Shown here: piece after piece, positions 1-5,454 of the stretch
Numbering within the stretch: position 1 is the first letter of the stretch
Layout of the letters: every line of letters starts with the position of its first letter
Assembly (NCBI GenBank): GCA_003641675.1
Contig: QNBI01000165.1
Location: 1 to 5,454, forward strand
DNA from: Spirochaetota bacterium
Lineage (GTDB): Bacteria; Spirochaetota; Spirochaetia; SZUA-6
DNA: 5,454 bases
Direction of reading: 5' to 3'
Position numbers and translations under genes: made by a program
The notes under the pieces: model-generated
Databases searched by the model: none
What the model saw: only the letters and a program-made list of their open reading frames with translations
Told to the model about the DNA's origin: nothing

Positions 1-428
1 ATGAGGATAATATCCGGCATTCTTTTCTTTTTAATAGAGAAATTCCTGTACTGGGGCAGCTCTACGGCAGATATGTATATATAGTATCTATATAACCTCG
101 CAACTGCTGCATAACGGGCATCAAAGGAGAGATCCTTTTCTTCGCTTTTAAGAACTCTCACATCTTCCGGAAGGTACGTATTAATAGCGTCTTTAAATTT
201 TACCGCTTTAATGGAATCCAAATCCGAAAAAAAATTGGCAACCTGACCTCTGGCATGTACCCCAGAATCCGTCCTTCCTGCTCCTTTAACATGCACAGAA
301 TGTCTGTGCATTTCCGAAAGCCCCTCTTCCAGTACGCCCTGAACAGAACGCTGATTCTTCTGCACCTGCCATCCGGAAAAATCTGTCCCGTCATACGCCA
401 AAAGGAGTTTAATATTCCGAAGCCCCAT
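1..428 (-). CDS. truA: tRNA pseudouridine(38-40) synthase TruA, N-terminal part (3' end cut by window)
   Basis: TruA converts uridines 38, 39 and 40 of the tRNA anticodon arm to pseudouridine in the cytoplasm. I translated this frame by hand: 142 residues are visible and it stays open through the left edge, so roughly the C-terminal 100 residues are missing (the family is usually about 245-270 aa). The N-terminus MGLRNIKLLLAYDGTDFSGW is the typical TruA opening. GAGRTDSGVHA at about residues 49-59 carries the catalytic Asp (Asp54). FDARYAAVARLYRYYIY at about 102-118 matches the conserved FxAR...RxYRY block that contains the substrate-stacking Tyr. The ATG lies two bases after the stop of the DUF2225 gene (TAA-CT-ATG). 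A GGGGAG sits at 441-446, 12 bases upstream, rather far for a ribosome site, so coupling to the upstream gene is plausible. It is the last gene seen in the operon. The family call is secure; no frameshift is seen. Confidence 0.96.
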   Translation of the reverse strand, partial: MGLRNIKLLLAYDGTDFSGWQVQKNQRSVQGVLEEGLSEMHRHSVHVKGAGRTDSGVHARGQVANFFSDLDSIKAVKFKDAINTYLPEDVRVLKSEEKDLSFDARYAAVARLYRYYIYISAVELPQYRNFSIKKKRMPDIIL

Positions 429-430
429 AG

Positions 431-1291
431 TTATTCGGAACTCCCCTCTAGGCTTTTAATTTCCTCACCTATTTTCTCAAATATATCCTTTGCTTTTTCG
501 AGAATCGCAGAAGGTTTTCCTCTGGAAGCTTTTCCTGTTCCGAATATTTTAGAAAGCAGCCTCTTTGAATTTTCAAGAGCTTTAATACGCTTTTCCTTAT
601 CTGCTCTGGGACCGTATTTAAACTGCAGCAGCGCAGAAATATAAAGCACCCCTTCGTATCCGTAATTCTTATCCGTATCCGGTCCGAAATTGGTGATTCC
701 GGAAAGACTCTCTTCGCCGTTCTGATCTCTCTCCACTGCAAGAGCATAGAAAAAATATGCTTTCCGGTAGAATAACTTTGCAATATAGTCATAGTGCTCG
801 CCGGGATAGTGAGAGTGCAGGGTGTTTAGAAGCCAGGCACCCCTCAGCGAAGATAATGCCTGTTTAAATGTAGGGTTTGCTGTTGCGGGGAAACTGTCAC
901 AACATATTACAGCAAGAAAGTAAGAAACAACTCCCTCTATTAGAGTCCGCGGCTCTTCAAAATTAACCTCTTGAAATAACGTATTAACCGCTTCCAGCCT
1001 TTTATCTTTTAAAGGTAAAAGTCTGGTTTTAGTACTATCATCCACACTTAAAAAATCCTGTGGAAAAGCTGCAAAGTAGCATACTGGGCAGACAGTAACG
1101 GAATACACAATCGGGTATAATTCACCGTATTTTTGAGTCGGTTCATACATTCTCCGCAGTTCATCGGTTAAATCTCCTGCAACGAGCCGACCCCTTCCGG
1201 ATAAGAGATCTTCACGGAAAAATTTGGAGCCGCACACAGGACAGACAATAGGATCCTTTGAAAAATATGTTATTCTCTCTGACGCTGTCAT
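431..1291 (-). CDS. DUF2225 family protein with two CPVC (putative zinc-binding) motifs, function unknown
   Basis: This 286-residue soluble protein has no signal peptide or membrane segment. I recognise it as a DUF2225 (COG1655-type) protein; its biochemical role is not known. Near the N-terminus it has CPVC at residues 17-20 and a second CPVC at about 68-71, an arrangement expected to bind one zinc ion. Between them lies a charged segment with ELRRMYEPTQKYGELYP. The rest is mostly helical, with paired aromatic helices such as YRKAYFFYALAVERD and YEGVLYISALLQFKYG that look TPR-like, and a Lys/Glu-rich C-terminal helix. The ATG has a good ribosome site (AGAGAGG, five to six bases upstream) that overlaps the end of acpS, whose TAG stop lies two bases before it. 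A homologue sits at the same place between acpS and truA in Borrelia (BB0011, from memory). A role with the operon partners is inference only. Confidence 0.85.
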   Translation of the reverse strand: MTASERITYFSKDPIVCPVCGSKFFREDLLSGRGRLVAGDLTDELRRMYEPTQKYGELYPIVYSVTVCPVCYFAAFPQDFLSVDDSTKTRLLPLKDKRLEAVNTLFQEVNFEEPRTLIEGVVSYFLAVICCDSFPATANPTFKQALSSLRGAWLLNTLHSHYPGEHYDYIAKLFYRKAYFFYALAVERDQNGEESLSGITNFGPDTDKNYGYEGVLYISALLQFKYGPRADKEKRIKALENSKRLLSKIFGTGKASRGKPSAILEKAKDIFEKIGEEIKSLEGSSE

Positions 1292-1293
1292 AG

Positions 1294-1665
1294 CTACCTC
1301 TCTATAATTACCATTGCAAGTGCATTATCATGTTCATGTGTTAAGGATACAAAAATCCTGGAAGCACCCGAGGCTTTAAAAGCTTTTTCCGCGTTTCCTG
1401 AAAGAACCATATAGGGCTTTCCATACGGGTCGTTCATTACTGCGATTTCCTTTAACGCAAACCCTCTAATTCCGCCTCCCAAAGCCTTGCCTAAAGCTTC
1501 TTTTGCAGCAAAACGAGCCGCCAAAGATAGCACACCGGCTTCTCCCCTCGGCAGCGCAGCTTTTAACTCCTCGGCATTAAAAAACCGATTAAACAATCCC
1601 GGAATTTTCTGCCATCGTCTTAGTCTGTCGACGCTTACTACATCCAGTCCTATACCTAATATCAC
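1294..1665 (-). CDS. acpS: holo-[acyl-carrier-protein] synthase AcpS
   Basis: AcpS transfers the 4'-phosphopantetheine arm of coenzyme A to a serine of apo-ACP, activating it for fatty acid synthesis. The protein is 123 residues, the normal length for the trimeric AcpS class. GIGLDVVSVDRL at 4-15 holds the magnesium-binding Asp8. RFAAKEALGKALG at 51-63 holds the second metal ligand, Glu56, and the conserved Lys. SLTHEHDNALAMVI at 107-120 is the usual C-terminal SxxHE block. The start is GTG, not ATG: it overlaps the TGA of cdaR in the four bases GTGA, and the next residues ILGIGLD fit the family N-terminus exactly. A purine-rich stretch with GAGGG lies about 11 bases upstream inside cdaR. Translational coupling to cdaR is likely. 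Nothing in the protein looks damaged. Confidence 0.96.
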   Translation of the reverse strand: MILGIGLDVVSVDRLRRWQKIPGLFNRFFNAEELKAALPRGEAGVLSLAARFAAKEALGKALGGGIRGFALKEIAVMNDPYGKPYMVLSGNAEKAFKASGASRIFVSLTHEHDNALAMVIIER

Positions 1666-2654
1666 TCTCTCTTTATCCCTCTCTTCTTAATTTCTTCTAT
1701 TTTTTTTGCTGCAGATTCCTCTATAAAATTCAGAGCTATTTCTTTGGGTTCATAGGAAAGCACAATAATACCCTCCGGCACCTCTGGCTTTACAGGCAGG
1801 TTTTCTCTTCCTGCGGTTTCCACTTTAGAACAGTCCACAATTAACCTGAACTGGCTCTGCCTAAGGGATTCTATTAAGAGCTGAGAACCCTGAATCTGAA
1901 TAGACCCCTTTGGAAGTGGATTCGCCAGTCTAAGATTCGACTTAAGATCAATACTAATAAGATCTATACCATCTACCGTTTTTAAGAGAACCACTTCGCT
2001 TATTGTAGCGTGAAACTGTACACTGTTTTCATCAACAAAATTAATGTACGGATTCTGCCTTTCTAACTGTACCACAGTTGTATAGTCCTCTTTCCTCCCT
2101 GATAAATTTATCTCTTTGGTAGCAACTTTTTTTATCTTCTCCACCTGCGACCTCGGGCCTTTTAAAACAACTGTGGGAGGAGTTACAGAGAAATCTCCCA
2201 GTTCATAACCATGAGCAGGAAGCCCATGCAGGGTTGGGACAACTTTTACCCTTTTTTCAATAACCCGTTCCATTATAAATTTAATTTCCTGAGGCTCTAC
2301 CTTAATTTCAAGTGACTCTACTGCTGAAGCAGTACCTTTTTTTGTAATTTTAACAGGTATTTTATAAACCCCCTCACTCTTATGCCTCGTTAAATCCGCA
2401 TACGCAGTTATGTCTTCCACTAATATTGGGTAGATTTTTTCCCCTTCACCTCTAAGAGTAACGCGCACTGCCTTGGGGTAATCTTGAGACACAGCATACC
2501 CTTGCGCAACTTTTACGTGAAGCGGTACGCTAAAATACCTCTCATCCATAGTATTCATTCTATAAAATAGAAAAATAATGATTGCAGCAGCAAGAGAGAG
2601 GACCTTGGCAGGCCAGTTGGAAAATAATCTGTAAAAGAAACTCTTATTCTTCAA
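1662..2654 (-). CDS. cdaR: CdaR/YbbR-domain membrane protein, regulator of the diadenylate cyclase CdaA
   Basis: The protein has 330 residues. A short basic N-terminus (MKNKSFFYRLFSNWPAK) is followed by one membrane segment at about 15-32 (rich in Leu, Ala, Ile and Phe). The rest is a long extracytoplasmic part made of about three beta-rich YbbR domains, roughly 40-128, 134-220 and 230-311; repeat-like strings such as VTLRGEG, VVLKGPRSQVEKI and IQIQGSQLLIESL mark them. It ends in a short Lys/Glu-rich tail. In Firmicutes, CdaR binds CdaA and modulates c-di-AMP synthesis, and cdaR directly follows cdaA there as here. The start must be TTG: the frame is closed by a TAG about a dozen codons upstream and no ATG or GTG occurs before Met33, which would remove the membrane anchor. 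The gene overlaps the end of cdaA by 11 bases. The ribosome site is a weak GAAGAAGAAG stretch inside cdaA. Family call firm; direct regulation in this organism is inferred. Confidence 0.9.
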   Translation of the reverse strand: MKNKSFFYRLFSNWPAKVLSLAAAIIIFLFYRMNTMDERYFSVPLHVKVAQGYAVSQDYPKAVRVTLRGEGEKIYPILVEDITAYADLTRHKSEGVYKIPVKITKKGTASAVESLEIKVEPQEIKFIMERVIEKRVKVVPTLHGLPAHGYELGDFSVTPPTVVLKGPRSQVEKIKKVATKEINLSGRKEDYTTVVQLERQNPYINFVDENSVQFHATISEVVLLKTVDGIDLISIDLKSNLRLANPLPKGSIQIQGSQLLIESLRQSQFRLIVDCSKVETAGRENLPVKPEVPEGIIVLSYEPKEIALNFIEESAAKKIEEIKKRGIKRE

Positions 2655-3435
2655 TTTCCAGTTCTTCTTCTTCTCGGTAGTCTAAAAGTATGTGCAAACG
2701 GCGCGTAATTTCGTCAGCAGAAAGATCGTAGAGCAGGTTGGCGTCGAATGCAAGAGAAATTGCACCGGTTTCTTCTGATACGACTATAATTATAGCATCT
2801 GTTTCTTCCGCCAATCCCAGAGCAGCCCTGTGCCGAGTTCCAAAGGCCCTGCGTATATCAGACTGTTCAGAGAGAGGAAGAAGGCATCCTGCAGCAATAA
2901 TTTTCCCCTCGCGTATAATAACCGCTCCGTCATGCAGTGCGGCGTTTTCACTAAAAATTGTCAGAAGGAGACTCGATGAAAGGTCCGCATTCAGCATAGT
3001 TCCGCTCTCTATTATGCTCTTTAAGCCCACATTCCTTGAAAGCACTATAAGACACCCCCATCTTCTCTCCGCCATTACCTCAATGGAATTCACAATAGAT
3101 TCGATATTTACCCGCGCCGTTCTCCCGGATAATTTAAGCCATTCGCCCTGTCCTATCTGGGTAAAGATTTTCCGCAATTCAGGCTGAAATATTATTGCAA
3201 TTCCTATAACAAGACCCGGAACAAGCAGATTAAGAATCCAGAGAAGCGTATTAAGTTTAAGGAAAAAAGCAAGCAAATACACCAGAGCCATAAGTATAGC
3301 ACCCTTGATAAGCTGTACAGCCCGTGTTCTAACAAGTATTTCATAGCTTCTGTAGATAATAAATGCCAAAATGGAAACATCGAGAAGCGGCCTTATTATT
3401 TCTCGGAAAACGAGGGATTTAGAAAGCCAATCCAA
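2644..3435 (-). CDS. cdaA: membrane diadenylate cyclase CdaA (DisA_N/DAC domain), makes c-di-AMP
   Basis: CdaA condenses two ATP molecules into the second messenger c-di-AMP. The 263-residue protein has the standard CdaA layout: three membrane helices at about 13-31, 41-58 and 64-83, a linker helix, then a cytoplasmic DAC domain at about 100-250. The catalytic signatures are intact: ALHDGAVII at 166-174 (DGA at 169-171) and GTRHRAALG at 199-207 (RHR at 201-203), followed by VSEETGAIS at 219-227. The C-terminus is very acidic (EEEELEIEE). The start is TTG: an in-frame TAA stands directly before it, no other start codon lies before Met49, and GGGGAG lies six bases upstream. folP ends 15 bases upstream and cdaR overlaps by 11 bases downstream. 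The usual Firmicutes partner glmM is not in the visible operon. Homologous to Borrelia BB0008 (from memory). Family and activity are well supported. Confidence 0.96.
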   Translation of the reverse strand: MDWLSKSLVFREIIRPLLDVSILAFIIYRSYEILVRTRAVQLIKGAILMALVYLLAFFLKLNTLLWILNLLVPGLVIGIAIIFQPELRKIFTQIGQGEWLKLSGRTARVNIESIVNSIEVMAERRWGCLIVLSRNVGLKSIIESGTMLNADLSSSLLLTIFSENAALHDGAVIIREGKIIAAGCLLPLSEQSDIRRAFGTRHRAALGLAEETDAIIIVVSEETGAISLAFDANLLYDLSADEITRRLHILLDYREEEELEIEE

Positions 3436-3441
3436 TTAAAA

Positions 3442-3447
3442 CTCCCC
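3442..3447 (-). promoter_or_regulatory. Shine-Dalgarno site that fixes the TTG start of cdaA
   Basis: On the minus strand the sequence GGGGAG lies six bases before the TTG at 3433-3435, an ideal spacing, in the 15-base gap between folP and cdaA. The codon directly before TTG in the same frame is TAA, so translation cannot begin further upstream. This site therefore supports TTG as the real start. Confidence 0.8.
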
Positions 3448-3450
3448 AAA

Positions 3451-4665
3451 CTATAATTCTATACTCCGAATGGAATCTATAATCTTTACCATTTCAACAG
3501 TCTGGCCTACATCGTGCACACGTATTATATTTGCTCCATTTAAAATAGCAACCGTATTTGCCACAATAGTGCCTATTAATCTTTTTTCTACCGGTTTATC
3601 CAAAATTTGGCCTATAAATGATTTTCGTGAAAGTCCTATTAAAAGGGGCAGATTGAGACTCTTAAAGGACTGCAGTTCCCTTATTATTCTCAAGTTATCC
3701 TCGAGCCTCTTTCCGAACCCTATACCCGGATCTATTATTATTTTATCATGCTCAATCCCTGCTCCCATAGCTTTAGAAACCGCAGACTGCAGTTCTCTTA
3801 GTATTTCACTTACAGTATTCCTGTAATACGGATGATCCTGCATATCCTTAGGAGTTCCGCGTATATGCATTAATATTATGGGCACTTTTCTGCGGGCAAT
3901 TAATTTTGCCATTTCCATATTATTCTTAAGCCCGGAAATATCATTTACTATATCCGCACCGGAATCCAGTGCCCTCTCCGCTACATTTTTTTTTCTGGTA
4001 TCTACCGAAATAATTACCTGCGACTTTTCCCTTATTGCCTGAATGACAGGGATAACTCTTCTAATTTCTTCCTCTTCCGATACTGCATTAGCACCTGGTC
4101 TTGAAGATTCACCGCCTATGTCTATTATATCAACACCGGATTTAATCATTTTTTCCGCCTTTGCAACTGCTTTCTGAACCGAAGTAACCCTGCTCTCTTC
4201 AAAAAAGGAATCCGGTGTGCTGTTTAATATTCCCATGACATAGATTTTTTCATGAAAATCAAGAACCCTATCGTCCCAGATCATAACCCCGTTATCGCTC
4301 TCAATACACTTTTTTAACTCTAAAGCCAGCTCATCGAGACCGAAAGGTTCCTGGCGGAGTTTTAGTATTAAAAGGGAAAAAATATGCTTACTTCCGCTTA
4401 AAAGCAGGTCAGTCTTTCTGATTGTATAGGAACGCGCTTCACTGCTCATTGCAGCAACTCCGCCGAGCTGATTCAGGTATTTTTCTATGAGGTTCGCACC
4501 CCTGGTATCTACATTTTCCACTTTAATAGAGTAAAAACGAAATTTATCAACAAGGCTGTCATACTCTTTCGGGTCAACTCCTATTACATTAAGCTGCTCA
4601 TTAATATCATAGATATTTCGCATTTCTATGAACCGCACATTGTAGAGTTCGGATCTATTATACAT
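3451..4665 (-). CDS. folP: dihydropteroate synthase FolP, long form with N-terminal extension
   Basis: FolP joins p-aminobenzoate to dihydropterin pyrophosphate to make dihydropteroate, a precursor of folate; it is the target of sulfonamides. At 404 residues it exceeds the usual ~280. The catalytic TIM barrel occupies about 140-404; residues 1-139 are an extra domain, also known in other bacterial long-form DHPS. By comparison with E. coli DHPS the key residues are all present: Asn148 (MGILNSTPDSF), Ser188 in GGESSRPGA (Ser for Thr62, a common variant), Asp222 (SVDTRK), Asn241 (VNDISG), Asp312 (IDPGIGFGK), Lys348 (LSRKSFIG), and Arg382 and His384 (RVHDV). The ATG has AGGAAGG upstream (4669-4675) and lies about 29 bases after the predicted transcription start. 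A second Met at residue 15 is a less likely start. It is the first gene of the proposed operon, upstream of cdaA. The role of the extra domain is not clear from sequence. Confidence 0.95.
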   Translation of the reverse strand: MYNRSELYNVRFIEMRNIYDINEQLNVIGVDPKEYDSLVDKFRFYSIKVENVDTRGANLIEKYLNQLGGVAAMSSEARSYTIRKTDLLLSGSKHIFSLLILKLRQEPFGLDELALELKKCIESDNGVMIWDDRVLDFHEKIYVMGILNSTPDSFFEESRVTSVQKAVAKAEKMIKSGVDIIDIGGESSRPGANAVSEEEEIRRVIPVIQAIREKSQVIISVDTRKKNVAERALDSGADIVNDISGLKNNMEMAKLIARRKVPIILMHIRGTPKDMQDHPYYRNTVSEILRELQSAVSKAMGAGIEHDKIIIDPGIGFGKRLEDNLRIIRELQSFKSLNLPLLIGLSRKSFIGQILDKPVEKRLIGTIVANTVAILNGANIIRVHDVGQTVEMVKIIDSIRSIEL

Positions 4666-4791
4666 GTTCCTTCCTAAAAGAGCATAAATTTCTTAATCCA
4701 ATACTATCAATCTATTATTGTAAGTGTCAATCGATAAGCAGAATCCGGTACAGAGTTTAAATCTTAAAAGTCACCAGCATATAAATACAGA
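4666..4791. other. intergenic gap between the flgH-like gene and folP
   Basis: This 126-base AT-rich gap has no coding capacity that I can support. Its folP-proximal half holds the predicted promoter and the folP ribosome site. In the half after the flgH-like stop I looked for a hairpin followed by a T run and found only weak AT pairing (TTTAA/TTAAA), so no intrinsic terminator can be called. Read-through from the flagellar gene into folP is possible. Confidence 0.6.
4701..4730 (-). promoter_or_regulatory. predicted sigma-70 type promoter of the folP-cdaA-cdaR-acpS-DUF2225-truA operon
   Basis: On the minus strand a perfect -35 box TTGACA (4725-4730) is followed after 18 bases by TAGTAT (4701-4706), a four-of-six match to the -10 consensus. 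Transcription would begin near 4694, leaving a leader of about 29 bases that contains the AGGAAGG ribosome site of folP. It lies in the only sizeable intergenic gap and points at the six-gene cluster. No operator or riboswitch-like structure is evident in the short leader. This is a prediction from sequence only. Confidence 0.65.
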
Positions 4792-5454
4792 TTAAAATAT
4801 TAAATCTATCATTTTATTTATATATAAAAGCAATAATTCGCGTTTCTTTGAATCTGTAAGGCTGTACGTTTTTTGGCCGGTCCGCTGTCTGCTGCCCGTC
4901 TCGGCTGTTGTTGCTGTTCCGGCTGCTCCGGCTGCTCCGCTAGCGGCAGTTGTCCCGCCTGTCCCGGCTATGCCAGCAGGAATACGCGTTAGAGTTTCCT
5001 TAATATCCTTTGCCGTTAAGGTTATTTTGCCCGGTTCAAGGATAGTCGTATAAATAATCCTTGAATCGGCAACTCTTGAGAAAGAAATCGTATTATTTTT
5101 CTCAAGGTCTCCGGGGTCTATCCATCCGGTAACAGTTATGCTTTCCTGTTTTCCGTCTATGGATACGCTTCGGACTCCCTGTATCTGGGCCTTTCCCCTG
5201 TTATCCGTATTTGTTACACGTGTGGCAACCAGGGTCTTTAAGCTGTAGGAATTATTACCCTTTCCGTTTAGAGCATCCCCGCTTTTTATACCGGGCAGAA
5301 AAGAAAACAAATTCCCCGTTTCACCTCCGGTAAATTCCAATGTTATATTTTTGGAATCCTGCCGTGAAGAGCTGAACGAAAGTGATGAGTCGGAATCTAT
5401 TTTGACGAGCACAACATCACCTACCGATACCCCCGGCGAAGAGGTTATGTATCC
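4792..5454 (-). CDS. flgH: FlgH-family flagellar basal-body protein, 5' end cut by window, atypical C-terminus
   Basis: The reading frame is open through the right edge, so the N-terminus (normally a lipoprotein signal) is missing; 220 residues are visible. A GTG inside the frame at 5412 is not the real start, because the upstream codons GYITSSPGVSVGDVV continue the family match. Homology to the L-ring protein FlgH rests on three parts: VGDVVLVKIDSDSSLSFSSS near the start, ALNGKGNNSYSLKTLVATRV, and the block GKAQIQGVRSVSIDG...VTGWIDPGDLEKNNTISFSRVADSRIIY, which aligns with the E. coli [25 protein letters not shown] region. Classical FlgH ends shortly after this. Here about 80 more residues follow: a segment ILEPGKITLTAKDIKETL, an Ala/Gly/Thr-rich linker at about visible residues 160-186, and a basic-hydrophobic tail RELLLLYINKMIDLIF. 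FlgH forms the outer-membrane ring around the rod; in a spirochaete with periplasmic flagella its role would differ. Family call good, precise function uncertain. Confidence 0.8.
   Translation of the reverse strand, partial: GYITSSPGVSVGDVVLVKIDSDSSLSFSSSRQDSKNITLEFTGGETGNLFSFLPGIKSGDALNGKGNNSYSLKTLVATRVTNTDNRGKAQIQGVRSVSIDGKQESITVTGWIDPGDLEKNNTISFSRVADSRIIYTTILEPGKITLTAKDIKETLTRIPAGIAGTGGTTAASGAAGAAGTATTAETGSRQRTGQKTYSLTDSKKRELLLLYINKMIDLIF
4903..4938 (-). repeat. four imperfect 9-bp tandem units within the flgH-like gene
   Basis: Four consecutive 9-base units lie here. On the plus strand they read ggctgttgt, tgctgttcc, ggctgctcc and ggctgctcc; the last two are identical. In the protein they encode the tripeptides GAA, GAA, GTA and TTA. 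Two further near-identical units (tgtcccgcc, tgtcccggc) lie at 4951-4968. The tract is clearly richer in GC than its surroundings and keeps the frame because the unit is a multiple of three. It forms the low-complexity linker before the C-terminal tail. Confidence 0.75.

Noticed and set aside
70..95. AT-rich, partly symmetric tract (tatatatagtatctatata)
   Set aside because: It codes for the conserved RYRYYIY-type segment of TruA, so its composition is explained by Tyr and Ile codons.
200..394. Minus-strand 64-residue open frame
   Set aside because: It is an out-of-frame shadow of truA, whose true frame carries the catalytic GRTDSGVHA motif through the same bases.
255..644. Plus-strand 129-residue open frame
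   Set aside because: It is antisense across the truA/DUF2225 junction and is a compositional shadow.
469..792. Minus-strand 107-residue open frame
   Set aside because: It lies in another frame of the DUF2225 gene and shows no family features of its own.
2738..3187. Plus-strand 149-residue open frame opposite cdaA
   Set aside because: It is antisense to a well-conserved catalytic domain, has no recognisable domain and no good ribosome site; a shadow frame.
3660..3805. Near-identical 15-base stretches (gactgcagttc-ctta) at about 3669 and 3784
   Set aside because: They encode RELQS in two separate helices of FolP (residues about 290 and 329). They are two isolated copies within a conserved coding frame and look like coincidence, not a repeat element.
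3470..3826. Plus-strand 118-residue open frame opposite folP
   Set aside because: It mirrors the conserved FolP barrel, and its hydrophobic composition follows from the antisense of that coding frame.
4731..4791. Possible terminator after the flgH-like gene
   Set aside because: Only short AT-only pairing (TTTAA/TTAAA) was found, with no GC stem and no T run after it.

Overview
The window is a block of tightly packed housekeeping genes, all read from the minus strand, with moderate-to-low GC content. It most likely comes from a spirochaete of the Treponema/Spirochaeta type. The main reason is gene order: cdaA, cdaR (YbbR), acpS, a DUF2225 zinc-binding protein and truA occur in the order I recall for the Borrelia burgdorferi chromosome (BB0008 to BB0012). 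A flagellar basal-body gene lies just upstream. The assignment is an inference from memory of synteny, not from a database search.

Reading in the direction of transcription (right to left), the window opens inside a flagellar FlgH-family gene (4792-5454, its 5' end lies beyond the window). This protein has an unusual Ala/Gly/Thr-rich linker and a different C-terminus from classical FlgH. A 126-base intergenic gap (4666-4791) follows. It holds the only convincing promoter in the window: TTGACA, 18 bases, TAGTAT. That promoter probably starts an operon running to the left edge: folP (3451-4665), cdaA (2644-3435), cdaR (1662-2654), acpS (1294-1665), DUF2225 (431-1291) and truA (1-428, 3' end cut by the window). 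After folP, neighbouring genes are separated by at most 15 bases or overlap (15, -11, -4, 2 and 2 bases), so co-transcription and translational coupling are very likely.

The operon combines an enzyme of folate synthesis (FolP), the membrane diadenylate cyclase that makes c-di-AMP (CdaA) with its membrane-anchored extracytoplasmic regulator (CdaR), the enzyme that activates acyl carrier protein (AcpS), an uncharacterised Cys-rich protein, and a tRNA pseudouridine synthase (TruA). Start codons are unusual: cdaA and cdaR both have to begin with TTG, because in-frame stops or the lack of any other candidate exclude alternatives, and acpS begins with GTG inside the stop region of cdaR.

I see no mobile element, CRISPR array, RNA gene or clearly new system. 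The points most worth a second look are the diverged FlgH homologue with its 9-bp repeat tract, the uncharacterised DUF2225 protein fixed in this operon, and the weak start codons concentrated on the c-di-AMP genes.
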